Origin: Mimachlamys varia
Taxonomy: Eukaryota > Mollusca > Bivalvia > Pectinida > Pectinidae
DNA length: 64,000 nt
Direction: 5' to 3'
Assembly (NCBI GenBank): GCA_947623455.1
Contig: OX392532.1
Coordinates: 22,728,792-22,792,791, forward strand
Position 1 is the stretch's first letter, and each line of letters opens with the position of its first letter. The notes beneath the pieces are model-generated. The model had not been told where the DNA came from and made no database searches. It was given only the letters and a program-made list of their open reading frames with translations. This document shows, piece after piece, positions 27,514 to 42,000 of the stretch. Made by a program: the position numbers and the translations under genes.

Positions 27514-28278
27514 ATCAACAACTAAAAATAAAATTAGAAAAACGTTTGTGCAAATCCAATAAACACGATTAGATTGCATTCAATCGTGTACATCCTATAC
27601 AACATACTATAGTCAAACATTTTAATGTTCAACCAACACTAACTCTCGTTTTTATACACACAGCGAAAAGTGCATGATTTGCAGTTAGAATAATCCAACT
27701 CATGATTCTTTGTATTCAAAATGTATGTCTGTTATGTCTTTAATCGTTCGTAGATATTTCTCCGCAAGCTTCAATAATGCTGTTTCGGTAATACACTTTA
27801 CCATAAGCGACGTTACGTTAAAAAATGGCAGCAAAAGATCACATAACACACACATATGCTGCACATTTTAAATTTAGTAATAGATATAGTATGCCGTAAA
27901 AAGAATTAAACTGCATCATACAGCTGTTTAGTCCTCCTAGGTCTCTTCAGTGATGCTAGAAGCCGAAAGGTGGAAATCGAAATTTTCTTAACTGATCTAG
28001 AAGTAGAAGGGTCAGGTCCGTAAAACTCTTTTATTTTATTTATTTAGTATAAGAAATAAATAAGTACTGTATTATTTCAAACTGTGCACAACTCAAATGA
28101 GATTAACTGTGGCTATAGATGCTCCTTCAAACATCGGGGCTTAAACATCCACCAAAATAAGCTAACACCCCCTATCATGAAACATGATAAAAACACGTTT
28201 TATAACATTTGTATGACCACATGCCAGCCCGGAACTTCCTAGTTGACCCTTAAGTTTTCTTCAGGGGAGTTTGACCTT

Positions 28279-31200
28279 TCAATTTTCGTCTGGGGAGATC
28301 GAGATCTTTTGTGGTGTATCTGAATGATTTGTCCTGCTTTTCTTCTTGAAGCAATAAGTTACCCATAGCCCAATCAACTCCACCACCTCAGCCAGACTCA
28401 GTACAGAAAGCCCTGCCCACAAGCCAAGCTGTCCTCCAATGTCGCTGACGAAATTTTCAGACTGTTGGCAAGAACAGGATAAACATAAGGTCATTTGTAA
28501 TTGATATTAATTACATACTACTATGTGTTCTTAATAACTGTAAACCAACTTATTTTCGCGAGCGATAAATTTTCACGTATTTCGTGGGTGATGCAATTTC
28601 GCGAAAATTGATTGCCACGAAATAGTTTCAATCAGTGGTATGCCAACTGTTGGATAACTGTATATATGATTAACAACAGTATGTATCGCGAAATTAAATC
28701 ACCGCGAAATAGTCGTTTCATATGAACCGCGAAAAAAGTCATCGCGAGAATAAGTGTATATCAGCTGATAGTAGTGTTATACGTTTAATTTGGTAACATT
28801 TGCATTTGTACATAAAAATAAACAAAAATTATCGACGTTTCAACAAAACAATTACTTGAAACCGATTTAACAAGGAGGAGATTTAAACGGAGGTTCTCCA
28901 AATGTACTCTGAGAAGGAGACCGGGCCGGGTGTTCCGGAAGAGAGATAGTCTTTGCTTTATCGACCGACCAAACATGTACATCCCGCGATGTAAACTAGT
29001 GAGGTCAGGTCAAAGAAGCATTAAAATAATCAATAAGGGAAATAGGTAGCTACATCACAGGGTATTACTTACCAACATTAAAACTTTAATTATCTTACCG
29101 TGTAGGACAGTTCTTCCTCGATAATTTCCTTGGTCAGTGTTGAGAAATACACCTTAAGCCGCATAAAGTCCCCTCTGTATATATAAATAAAACAATCTTA
29201 TTAGAAATAATTTATTTTAAACGCACAAAGGTTTATCTGAATAAAGATCAACTGGTTTATCTGTTAATAAGCTATTTTATAATAATGAATAATCATAATT
29301 TGAGGTTCTTATATACCGCTTTATCACAACTTGAAGGTCGCCTCAAGCGGTTCACAAATTATTATCCGTGGTTAAAGGGGCCTTAGCAACCAGCCAATAT
29401 CGTTTTCTCAACGACCTGGGGATCATACAACCGGTGCTGCTATCTCGACGCTCTACAGTTTCTACCACTGCTCAACCACGTACTCATTTACAGCTGAGTA
29501 AACTGGAACAAGCGGAGTAAAGTATCTTGCTCAAGGATACAACACAATTGCCGTGACCGGGACTAAAACATGCAACCATTTGATCACGAACCCGGCGTCC
29601 TACCACTAGACCACCGTGTCTCCTTTTTGATGCAAACTATAAAACTATAAAAAAGGAAATATCATCATGATCAAAGTGGTCGTCGTCTTGCTCCAGTGAT
29701 ACCTGATCTTGTCAATTTTGGTGGTCCAGTCATAGTCCGTTGCCAAAATTTCTCTGTAAGCATCAGATGGCCATGCCGACATCGAAATGGGTGTTTTGTA
29801 GGTTTTCTCACTGAAATGTAAATATAGTCCACAATACCATCACGTGAAATCAATTTTTTTCTCAAGAAAAACTGAACTGGATTAAAAACCTATAGCATGA
29901 TTCATCAGCTATGGAGTGGATATGTACACATGGGTGAACAGTTGCTTTATGCGCCTTACACAAGGTTAATCTTTGCTTGGAATTATCAATAGTATATGTT
30001 CATAATTATTACACAGTTAACCCCCGCTTACTCGAACTCTGGGGACCTGATTAATAGTTCGAGAATTACATGGTATTCGAATAATCCAAGTTTGGTTGAA
30101 TATGTACGATATAGGACGGGACCGAACGAGCTCCTTGACGAATTAGGGTGGTCGAGTAAACCGGGTTCGAGTAAGTGAGGCTTTTACTGTAATCAGCAAG
30201 GAAAGCTAGTAAACGTTTAGGGAAATCCTATAAACACTATTAGATTGCTTTCAAATACTCTCGTGTTTTTGTTAATTATCTAAAGAAAGTCGAAAATCGG
30301 CAATTCAACCATAGGCTAATTCAACCCAAGATTTGAAAATGTTCCACCACTTACATTTTGATGATTTTTCCTCTCATCAATAGCGTATTACGTACTGTTT
30401 GATAGGATAAAAATTGGTTTGCATCCAACGCCCATAAAAGGGTGTATTCTCTAAAAAACACAGTTTTTGTGTCTAAAATGTTATCATCGAAAAAGACATT
30501 TTTGAGATTGTTTCTTCCATAAAACAGCCAAATGGCGCGATGGAAACATGATTTTTTGTCACAATCATGCCATGAATGTATTCTTTACGGTGACTATCAT
30601 TTGATTAGATTTTCATTAATATTTTACATAACATGCACATTTTATGAACACTTAGACAGCTTCTGAAAGGTACAACTTTGAGGAGCCATAAAAAACAAAC
30701 CAAGTGACCTAAATCTTTATACTTTATAGATGTGTGACCACAACGGCATGGGCAATGCACCACCAACAGGAAATTTGAATCAGAGAAGGGGCCATTTTGG
30801 AAACAGGCCCTTTCTAGTTTGATTGTATGATTTTCGATGCCGAAAAAATCATATAATGGTATTAAGACGTCATTTGTTTATGACCACGTCACAATATTAT
30901 TATTAGTACACTTGTGTAATACCATATTTATGACATGCTCGTATGGCATGACTGAACGGGTCAGTTATGTGAAAAATTAATATATACGTGTACGGATTAT
31001 TTCAATGTGTTAAAAAACACAAGTTGGATATAAATAGGCGAAAAAGTACGGGAGATATGCTACGGAAACCTTTCGGACGGACAATGCAAACGCTGTATAC
31101 CCCGACTTCGTTGAAGCGGGGGCATAAAGAGTAACTTACAAGCACGGGAACTTGCATGCTGAGCAGATTTCACTTGTTAATATCGATACGGTCTCTTCCT

Positions 31201-31950
31201 TTAAGCATTGTAAATCTGGATGTAGAATGTAAAGGCATGATTGAAAGATGACGTAACACACACACATATGCTGCACCTTTTAAGTTCAGTAATTGATACA
31301 GAATGCCGAAAAATGAATGAAAGTATTATTAATATTCGTTCTGCCTTCTATGATGACAATTGTATCAGATGTCTGTAAAGAGATGGAGCTAATGTTGTAT
31401 CACATAATTTACACAATAATGCTGGAAACTGTGTTTTGTGACGATAGGACATATTTTAGTTTTGAAAACATAAACGAGTACAATTCTTCTACTAAACTAA
31501 TACCCCTATTACTAATAATTATTAATAATTCTGCCACTACTAATAGTAAAACTGCTAGAATTACTACTACTACTATAACTACTACTACCGTTACTACTAC
31601 CACTATTACCACCACCACATGTACTACTACTACTACTACTACTACTACTACAACCATTACTACAACCACTATTACCACCACCACCACTACTACTACTACC
31701 ATTACTACAACCACTATTACCACCACCACTACTACTACCGTTACTACTACCACTATTACCACCACCACATGTACTACTACTACTACTACTACTATTACCA
31801 CCACCACCACCACCACCACTACTACTACATGTACTTCGTCTTCTTCTTCTACTATTACAACCATTACTACAACCACTTTTACCAGCACCACCATTACTAC
31901 TACTACTACTACCACTACTACTATAACTACTACTACTACTACTACTACTA

Positions 31951-31990
<40 letters not shown>

Positions 31991-31992
31991 CA

Positions 31993-32026
<34 letters not shown>

Positions 32027-32225
32027 CATTAGTTCTACCACTATTACCACCACCACTACTACTACTACTTCTACTACTTCGTCTTCTTCTTCTACTATTA
32101 CAACCATTACTACAACCACTTTTACCAGCACCACCATTACTACTACTACTACTACCACTACTACTATAACTACTACTACTACTACTACTACTACTACCAC
32201 TACTACTACTACCACTACTACTATA

Positions 32226-32271
<46 letters not shown>

Positions 32272-32566
32272 TAACTACTACTACTACCACTACTACTACT
32301 ACCACTATTACCACCACTACCACTACTACTACTACTACTACTTCGTCTTCTTCTACTACTACTACTACCATTACTACAACCACTATTACCACCACCACCA
32401 CCACTACTACTTCTACAACTACAACTAACACTACCACCACTACTACTTCTACTTCGTCTTCTTCTTCTACTACTACGACCATTACTACAACCACTATTAC
32501 CACCACCAATACTACTACTACGACTACTACTACTACTAATACTACTACTTTTTCTACAACCACTAT

Positions 32567-32597
<31 letters not shown>

Positions 32598-32810
32598 TCT
32601 ACTACTACTACTACAACCATTACTACAACCACTATTACCATCACCACCACCACCACCACCACCACCACTACTACTACTACTACTTCTACTTCGTCTTCTT
32701 CTTCTACTACTACAACCATTACTACAACCACTATTACCACCACCACCACAACTACTACTACTACTACTACTACTACTAATACTACAACCATTACTACAAC
32801 CACTATTACC

Positions 32811-32850
<40 letters not shown>

Positions 32851-32948
32851 ATAGTACTACTATTACTACAACCACTATTACCACCACCACCACCACTACT
32901 ACTACTACTTCTACTACTACTACAACCATTACTACAACCACTATTACC

Positions 32949-32979
<31 letters not shown>

Positions 32980-33017
32980 ATACTACTACTATTACTACAA
33001 CCACTATTACCACCACC

Positions 33018-33048
<31 letters not shown>

Positions 33049-36000
33049 ATACTACTACTATTACTACAACCACTATTACCACCACCACCACCACCACTAC
33101 TACTACTACTTCTACTACTACTACAACCATTAATACAACCACTATTACCACCACCACTACTACAACTACTACTACTACTACTACTATTAATACTACTACT
33201 ATTACTACAACCACTCTGACAACCACCACACTACCACTAGTAGTAATACTGTAACTACTACAACTGTTAATAATGCTACAACTATCACTACTTATACTAC
33301 TACTACTTCTATTACTACTACCACTACTACTAATACTTTCATTTTTACGTTACGTCTATCTTTTATATGTGCCTTACCCTCCGCTGTGACACACGTGTCT
33401 AGGATATCCTCGCTGAAGCCATGGTATGGTGCACACTGACAATATTGTACGGCGTGAGCAGTGGAGCAGTTCATTAAACAAGCCTATTACCAAAATAAAC
33501 TTTAACATTGTCAGGTCTGCCACACATATGTATTTTAATTTTGATATATCTCTTAAAATCTGTGTTTAATTATCATTATCTAATAACAAATGCCTTCAAC
33601 TTTGGACTTATATTAAAATTTTACAGAAGTGCATATTTTGTTGAAGTGCATATTTTCTGAAGTGAATATTTTCTGAATTTCTATTTTATCAAAACCATCT
33701 TTTAATACTTAATTGCTCAGGGTTTTTTTTTCTTTTTTTTTTTTAACTTTGTCTTACTGATGCCCATATCTTACGAGCTTAACAGCTAAATTTGTTGTAT
33801 TGTTGATCTTTATGTATATTTACAACTGAATCAATTTGCTGATCCAACTTCCATAATTTAAAAGTAGTAATTATAAAACGAAACTCAGCAATAGGTAAAA
33901 ATGATGATACAATAAAGATACTGACCAATTTTCGTTGCCAGTAACTGTTTTCCTCACAGCGCTGTTCTGGCCCCGGGACTCTGTGGGTCTCAGACTGTAA
34001 CAAAGATTCGTGTTAATTCTTCATTGTTGGTATACACGTTACACATAAATATACGGTATTAATTATTATTTAAGGATTAACTTGAATCTATTTTTTAAGT
34101 AATGGGGGTATAGCACAAAAAACAGGAGCGAAGCGGTTTATGATGAGGGTACCTCCGGTTTTTTTTGTGTTATAACCCCATGACATAAAAAATAGATTCA
34201 AGTTAATACTTATAATTTAATCTAGATCCTGCGAAAATTCTCTTTATTGGTGGACTCTTCTCCTATAAATCATTACGCTGCTGCATCAGCCAATCAAAAG
34301 CGACGTTATAAACGGCGACGTCGATTTTTACATTATGGGCTGATAACATATTTTTTAAACCAATGAAAATGCTTGTTTCAAACAAGATTTAATTATTCAT
34401 CATAAAATCTACTTGTATTATCATTTTTTTTCTGGCTCATGGTTTTAGCGTTATAACATAGTAATATTGGTAATTATATTCTTTCGTGTTTGCCATTGGG
34501 TGGATACTTACCACTGAACTGCCTATTTCAAGTGTTTGCTGTATCTATACTAACAACTGAGAGGCCTATGCCAAGTTCTTGCTGTATCTATATTTACAAC
34601 TGAGAGGCATATATCAAGTTCTTGCTGTATCTATGCTTACAACTGAGAGGCCTATATCAAGTTCTTGCTGTATCTATGCTTACAACTGAGAGGCCTATAT
34701 CAAGTTCTTGCTGTATCTATACTTACAACTGAGAGGCCTATATCAAGTTTTGCTGTATCTATATTTACAACTGAGAGGCCTATGTCAAGTTCTTGCAGTC
34801 TCTATAATTACAACTGAGAGGCCTATGCCAAGTTTTTGATGTATCTATACTTACAACTGAGAGGCCTATGTCAAGTTTTGCTGTATCTATACTTACCACT
34901 GAGAGGCCTATGTCGATTTCAAAACCGGTTGGAAGATTGAATCCGTTCCCAGTGAATAAAACCGTTTCGTCATCCTGTATGATCACTCGCACTCCGGCGG
35001 ATTCAGTCACAAAAGGAACGGACTCCGATTGTGAAACAGATATGATTAGTTCAAGTCCTATGAACAGAAGCAATAAAACGTCACAGCTAGAGTTGTTCGA
35101 TAAGATATCATAGAAATCGGTAAACCCCACAGAAAGTACTGAATACAGCATTTGTCAGGTCCTGGTTTCAAACGATATGTTTTAATCTGATGTATGTAGC
35201 TGGTTTGCTCAATAATTGTGTAGAAAGAGTTCATTGAAAAACATATTTTAATATTTAGCTAAAACCTTTCGATATTTTCAAACCATAATTTGAGAATGCC
35301 CATTAGTGATCGTATTTGTGGTGTTTGAGAATGATGATTTGGTTCTCATTTTGAGGACTTGTTGAGCAATTGGACGAGATTTACATTGCCGGTGTCGTCG
35401 ATGAAGCAGAAGACGCTTACTCTTTCGTTGACGCTTTGATTTGTTTAACAGTTTTTTTTATAATTTCCGATATTTTCAAACTATTTATCAACCCGTTTCT
35501 GATGCTTTCACATATTTTCAAACTTTATTTTAACCTTTTTCTGAATCTTTCCGATATTTTCAAACTATACTTTAAGCCTTTGCTGAAACTTTCCGATATT
35601 TTCTCACTATACTTTAACCGTTTGATTTGGAGACTTAATTAAGGCACTAAACCTTTTATTTTAAGACTCAAACATTTGTTTTAAACACTGAAGATTTAAT
35701 TTGGACATTCAAGTTTTTCAGACAAAAAACATTTGATTCGGACACTATCTCTTGAATTGTGATACGAAACATTGGTTTTGGATATTAATATTTAATTGGA
35801 CATCAACGCATTTTTTTTTCAAACACTAACAGCTGTGCACTTTACGCTTCACCAATTGTACACAAGTATTTACCTTCATCGGGGCCAGCTGCCTCTGTAA
35901 AGTACAGATCAAGCTTCTTCTTGTAACATATACGATGCCCATCGCGAACGATGTTGAAATCCCTACAAATAAACCATAAAAACAATCAATCTTTTGATAT

Positions 36001-39000
36001 ATGATAACTTGAATATATAATCTACACAGGTGAATGTTCACCGTAATATTAACGTATATTATCGTATGTTTACTACTGATAACATCCTTTTTGTATATGT
36101 AATATCTCTATAATTCTCACAAGTTGATATAAGCCCGGGTGATATCACATCCCCCCCCCCCCCCCCCGAAAGTGATATCACACCCCCTCAAAAGTGATAT
36201 CACACCTCCTCAAAAGTGATATCACACCTCCTCAAAAGTGATATCACACCCCCTCAAAAGTGATATCATATCCCCTCAAAAGTGATATAACCCCCCTCAA
36301 AAGAGATATCACACCCCCTCAAAAGTGATATCAAACCTATTCGAAAGTGATATCACACCCATTCGAAAAGGATATTAAACCCTCTCGAAAGTGATATCAC
36401 TCCCCCTCAAACGTGATATCACACCCCCTCGAAAATGATATCAAACCCCCTCAAATGTTAACCGTAGTATTAACATTTATCATACTGTACACGGGAAAAT
36501 GTTCACCGTAGTATTAACGTTAATCATACTGAAGACGGGAAAATGTTCACCGTAGTATTAACGTTTATCATACTGTACACGGGAAAATGTTCACCGTAGT
36601 ATTAACGTAGAACATACTCTACACCCCCTCACAAGTGATATCAAACCCATTCGAAAGGGATATTAAACCCTCTCGAAAGAGATATCACACCCCCTCAAAC
36701 GTGATATCACATCCCCTCGAAAGTGATATCACACCCCCTCAAATGTTCACCGTAGTATTAACATTTATCATACTGAAAACGGGAAAATGTTCACCGTAGT
36801 ATTAACATTTATCATACTGAAGACGGGAAAATGTTCACCGTAGTAGGACGTTTACTCTCTAATTCACAGGAAACAGTTTGATTTTATGATATTAAAAGAA
36901 ATTTCATTTTGCAAATAATCGTACACCATTTTTTTTTTTTTGTTGGTCCTGTTATCAATTTTAATGTCCTGTGCTGATATCGGTTTTAAACGTTTGTTTT
37001 GCTTTGTTTATTTTTTTTTTTGGGGGGGGGGAGTGAACCTTGTGACCTTTCTTACATGTTGTTTGATTTTATATTTTATCTACTGTTTAAGGTTTGACGT
37101 ATTTGGCCGATTCCCAGTCGGAATATGTTGTTTTTTTTCGAGAAAATGCATCTCCTTCTATTATCTTGAGCTAAAAGTTAAGGTATACGTTTTAATCGGT
37201 TAAAGAAAATTATCACCCTTGAGGTAAAAGTTCAGGTCTACGTTTTTATCTGTTAAAAAATTTATCATTCTCGGGGTAAAAATTTAGGTATACATTTTAA
37301 TCCGTAAAAGAAAATGATCATCCGTGAGGTAAAACTAGGTACACTTTTACTTTAAAGGCTCAATATACGTAACTTCAGGAAAATTTTCGTGATTCTGAAA
37401 AATTCAGAAAAAAATCCAGTTGATGACCATGCAAAAATAAGCCTAAAAAGAAGTAAATCTGAGCGGTAACTAACAAGAAACTTTTGACAAAAAAATCCAA
37501 AGAATTGAAAATAATTCAGGTTAGGCCCACTTCAACAACAAACCGAAGGTAGAATACGGTTCGAAATGGACGCATGTTTACAAATAGCGTGTTTCAACTG
37601 CTGCTGTACCGGTAACCGCAAAAGCATTCATCTTGAATATTGCTGATATCAGTTAATCTTAACTAAATCTATAAACATAATAAGTTATTAGGCTTGATGT
37701 TTGCTTCAAGTTTTGCCGAAAGTTAAGTATATATTGGGCCTTGAAGGACAATGATCAAATAACTTACGCCTGGTTACATTTCCGTCCTCTATATTTGCAG
37801 TCCAATATGAAACGTTCGAAAACCTCGTTAAGGGCAGTTAGATTCTCAATGGGCAGATTCGCCAAACGAGCTTCAAAAAGTCTCTTCGCCATGCCTAGGG
37901 GGTGGTCGTACTCATCTGAAATGTTTAAAACACCGCATGAAGACAAACATGGGGTCGCAGAAACAGTTTTATGGGGAACGAGATATCGAGGTCATAGAAA
38001 CTTTGAAGTTGCACTTATTTAGACAAAGAAGGCAGATCGAGAGGTAAAAATGGATAAATGCCATAGATGTTGTACAGAAAGGTAGTTTTACATCTGATTG
38101 ATGAAGAATGCAGAGGGAATATATACGGTTTACGACAGCGATTTTCAAACAATAATATAGCTTATTCGGAAAGCTCGAAGTTGGTGTCCGTTCCGACTAT
38201 CTAGATAATTGTAGCTGACCTATTTCGGCGTATTTCCTCATTCAAATTATTAGCTTTCTTCGACCTATTTGTACCTGCCATGCTACCTGCCGGTGTGCGC
38301 CTGCCAAGACTCGTCCTCTATATCCACGGGTTACAATCACCTACGCTCTCACCACTCTCCTGAATTAAGTTATTGCAAAACTGAAGGCTCTGTGTGCGCC
38401 ACCTTGTTGATGAGGCAAGAGGACTGATTCGATCCTTTATTGAACATCAAAATAACCTCGTCGTCACATAACGGTAAAAATTGACAGGTTTTAAAGTCGG
38501 TTGCGGTTCTTTTGTAATCTTCCAAGGAACGGGCATCAGACCAGTGATTGACCAGGGTTTTTTTTATTTACTGAGCATGCCTTCAGTTTTGCCTTGACAT
38601 ATTCCAGGGTTGTAGAGAGCGTAGGTGATCGTAACCCCTAAATATCGAGGATGGACTAGACCATGTTGAGGTCAGTGTCAGCTATGAATGTGTCCTTGTT
38701 CACAAAAAGGTGTTCTGGTGTCTTGTATATATACGTAGCATCTACGTTCAAAGTTAAAGTGGGCTTCTCTTATTTTTAGATTAAGTATGTTATATTTTAT
38801 TAATATTTATAAATATAATGATTTATTTTTTAAATCAACGGATTACATTTTATTTCTTTGAGTCATTTACTTAACAGTCCTACAAGCTCTATAACATACG
38901 TAAGATCATGCTCAACTTTCATACCAAATTTGTTCCAAAATGAAATATTTGTTATGATATCATAATATATGTTTTTTTAATTTACTCATTTAAGCTAAGA

Positions 39001-42000
39001 AAATGAATAAGGAATAAATAGATATGCATTAAGTCTTTAAATGAATCATTATTTCTCCTGTGTTTGTTTGTTTTGTTTTGAGGAAACTTCTTATTAAGAG
39101 AGTACCATGTGCTTAAATGTAAACAAATCAGCATGACTTCTCCCTTTGATTAGAACACAAACAAATAAAGAATCTTACTGAGGTTCAACGTTTCGTCCGC
39201 TGTGTATGTGAAATTCGGCAGCTGAAAAATAAAATTCAGTACTCCGTTAATTTAATGTCAATTGAATCATGAAATAAACGTCCTTTTTTGGCGAGCTCAA
39301 ATTGTAGCACATAACTGAATTTTAACAGATAAGAGCTATGATAAATTGTTGCGTTCACAATAGTACATGCTGTAGAGAGCAATATACAAAAACGGTGATT
39401 ATCGTATTGATTACCTAAATATTTCCAAAAATAGTAAAATATTTATATTTTTATATATTTATCTTACTACTATACTGTCCACCAATTATCAAAAGGACAT
39501 ATATAAAGAATCTCGTAAAAGATGACGTAACACACACATATGCTGCACCTTTTAAATTTAGTAATACATACGGTATGCCAAAAAATGAATTGAACAGCAT
39601 CGTACAGCTGTTTCGTCCTCTAAGGATTCTTCAGTGATGCTAGTAGCCAAAAGGTGGGAATCAAAAATTTCTGAACTAATGTAGAAACAGAAGGATCAGG
39701 AGTGCAACACCCCTTTAATTTATGAATTTTGAAGTAAAATTAAACTAGTTTTGTATAATTTCAAATCGTGTAATACGAACATTTGTATATAATGTACCAT
39801 ATCACTACTTAAATGAGAAAAACTGTGGCTATGGAGGCTCCGAATTAATTATAAAAACTTATATTATTTAAAACGAAAAATCAAAACTGCCCCCTCTTAC
39901 CACCACCATATTACAAATACTAACTATTTATACGAAATAACTAAATATACTAACCGCAAATTGTAATTCGGTTGCGTTTCTGAATTTGTCCAATGAAATA
40001 CCACTATGATCTGCAGCTTCATGCAATATGTGGTGAAATTCCCGGATCCCGACAATTGAAGAAAATGCGACAGGATTAAGGTTACAGATGGTGACCGACG
40101 GGAACTCCAGGGGTTCATACTTCAGTGAAATAGAGGTGCTGATTGGGTTACTGTAACAATCCATCCATACAATATCATTACAATATGATTACAATAGTGG
40201 TGCTGATTGGGTTACTGTAACAATCCATCCGTACAATATCATTACAATACTAAGTATCGAGAGACTCCATCCATCAATTGGCATGTGAATTTCAAGATTC
40301 TTATGGACTCGGTTGAAGATTACGCCAGACAATGGACTAAACGTGAACATGCTGAATTGGATTCACTTCCAGAGTGGGTGAAGTCTATCAGGTCCTCTAT
40401 TCAGAAAAGAATAAGCAATTTGCGTCACAAAATGAAAACTAAACACAAGTCGATATTGCTTGACCCCGATGTTCGAGCAACACTCAACGATCTACATGAT
40501 AAGTATGTGGTTGTGTCTGCAGACAAAGCATCTAACAACTTGATCATTGTTTGCAAACACTATTACATTCATTGCTTGCAAAAAGAACTAGGCTTGCTTG
40601 ATAACCAAGGTAACCCTACTTACACATTGACCGGTTTTTCGAAAGATGATATACTGTACGTCCAACCATGCTTCTGTTTTGCAATCTTTCCAAGTATCGG
40701 TTAATGAGTAAGATGCTGACCTACCTTGTCTTTATTGGATACCGAAACTACACAAGGATCCTTATAAGCAACGTTTTATCGCTGGCTCTGCTAATTGCTC
40801 GACCAAGCTATTATCAAAACTTCTTACTACAATTCTTAGTACCATAAAATCAGGGCTTCAGTCGTATTGTGACACTGTGTACTCCAGAAGTGGAATTAAT
40901 GGGATGTGGATTTTGAAAAACTCGAAAGATCTTTTGATCAATCTTGAACACCCCCTCCTAAAAAACGTCTTTTCGGTCAAAACATTTGATTTTTCCACCC
41001 TGTACACTACCATACCTCATCCAAAATTGAAGGAACGTCTCCGATCTCTTGTTATGAGATATTTCTTTTCTAAGAAAGGTGGACGACGATACAAATATAT
41101 GGTAGTGAGCTATCGCGGAGCATACTTTGTCAAAAACACGACAAAAGCTAAGAGGAAATATACTGAAGAAGATATAGTACGGATGATTGAATTCCTGGTC
41201 GACAACATTTTTGTTGAGTTCGGAGGAAAGATTTTCCAGCAGACTGTTGGCATTCCCATGGGAACAAACTGTGCCCCACTCTTAGCTGACTTGTTTTTGT
41301 TTTCATACGAGGCTGAATTCGTGGAGGAGCTAATCAGGACAGGTAACAAAAACCTTGCCAAATCTTTTAATTTCACTTTCAGATATATCGCCGATGTGTT
41401 GTCTATAAACAACAAGAAGTTTGCTGACCACGTCGATCGTATATACCCTTCTGAACTTGAAATAAAGGACACAACAGACTCTTCTACATCAGCTGCTTAC
41501 CTCGATCTCTGCTTAAACTACGACCAACATGGACAGCTTACTACTAAGCTATACGATAAACGTGATGATTTCAATTTTCCGATCGTTAACTTTCCATTTC
41601 TTGATAGTAACATCCCTGCTCATCCAACATATGGTGTTTACATGTCGCAGTTGATTCGATATTCCAGGGCTTGCTCTAAATATCGGGATTTTCGTGATCG
41701 ATGTCGACTGCTGACAAACAAACTAACAACACAAGGATTCGAGAAATTCAGGTTGATCAGTACTATGGGCAAGTTTTATGGTTGCCATCTTTGTCTCATT
41801 GAGAAATATTCTGTAACTTTAAGTGATATGAAGATGGACGTTTTTGAGTATGCTCATTAGTGTGTTAACTTGTTGTGATTGACAATGATACTCGGTTCTC
41901 ATTTTGAGAACTTGATGTTTACTTGGATGTGACAAAGATTTACAAGGCGGGTGTCGTCGATGAAGCAGAAGACGCTTACTCTTCCGGAACACCTGGTCTT

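Larger units (their letters stand above)
20220..28278. other. Spacer upstream of DEG-B and downstream of DEG-C
   Basis: Between the DEG-B start and the DEG-C stop. Contents: unremarkable AT-rich DNA 20,220-21,030 and 21,220-23,430, a SINE, a C-run (23,447-23,482), three minisatellites (24,600-26,750), a Penelope-type fragment, a MITE and an interspersed repeat. ORFs up to 96 codons here show no family resemblance and are taken as chance. No promoter motif is called. Confidence 0.55.
23960..34920. repeat. Segmental duplication block B, copy 1
   Basis: From about 23,960 (ATTAATTTATCAATTAAGAC) to at least 34,920 this region recurs in the same order at 51,460-64,000. Shared landmarks: the 29-bp and 28-bp minisatellites, the GGCTTC-rich minisatellite, DEG-C exons 7-12, a reverse-oriented SINE, two MITE families, the triplet array and the splice-donor minisatellite. 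Copy-specific here: a Penelope-type 3' fragment at 26,862-27,130 that copy 2 lacks. Confidence 0.9.

Noticed and set aside
31317..33254. Long open frames (645 codons plus, 606 codons minus) in the triplet array
   Set aside because: They come from constant-phase ACT-type repeats, which lack stops in several frames. The region lies in an intron between DEG-C exons 8 and 9 and is much shorter in the twin copy.
34780..35151. 123-codon ORF as a separate protein
   Set aside because: It is DEG-C exon 6 read through its donor into the donor-derived minisatellite.
36148..36455. CRISPR-like array
   Set aside because: Units are contiguous with no unique spacers, and the genome is plainly eukaryotic.
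37741..38022. 93-codon plus-strand ORF
   Set aside because: Antisense shadow of DEG-C exon 4.
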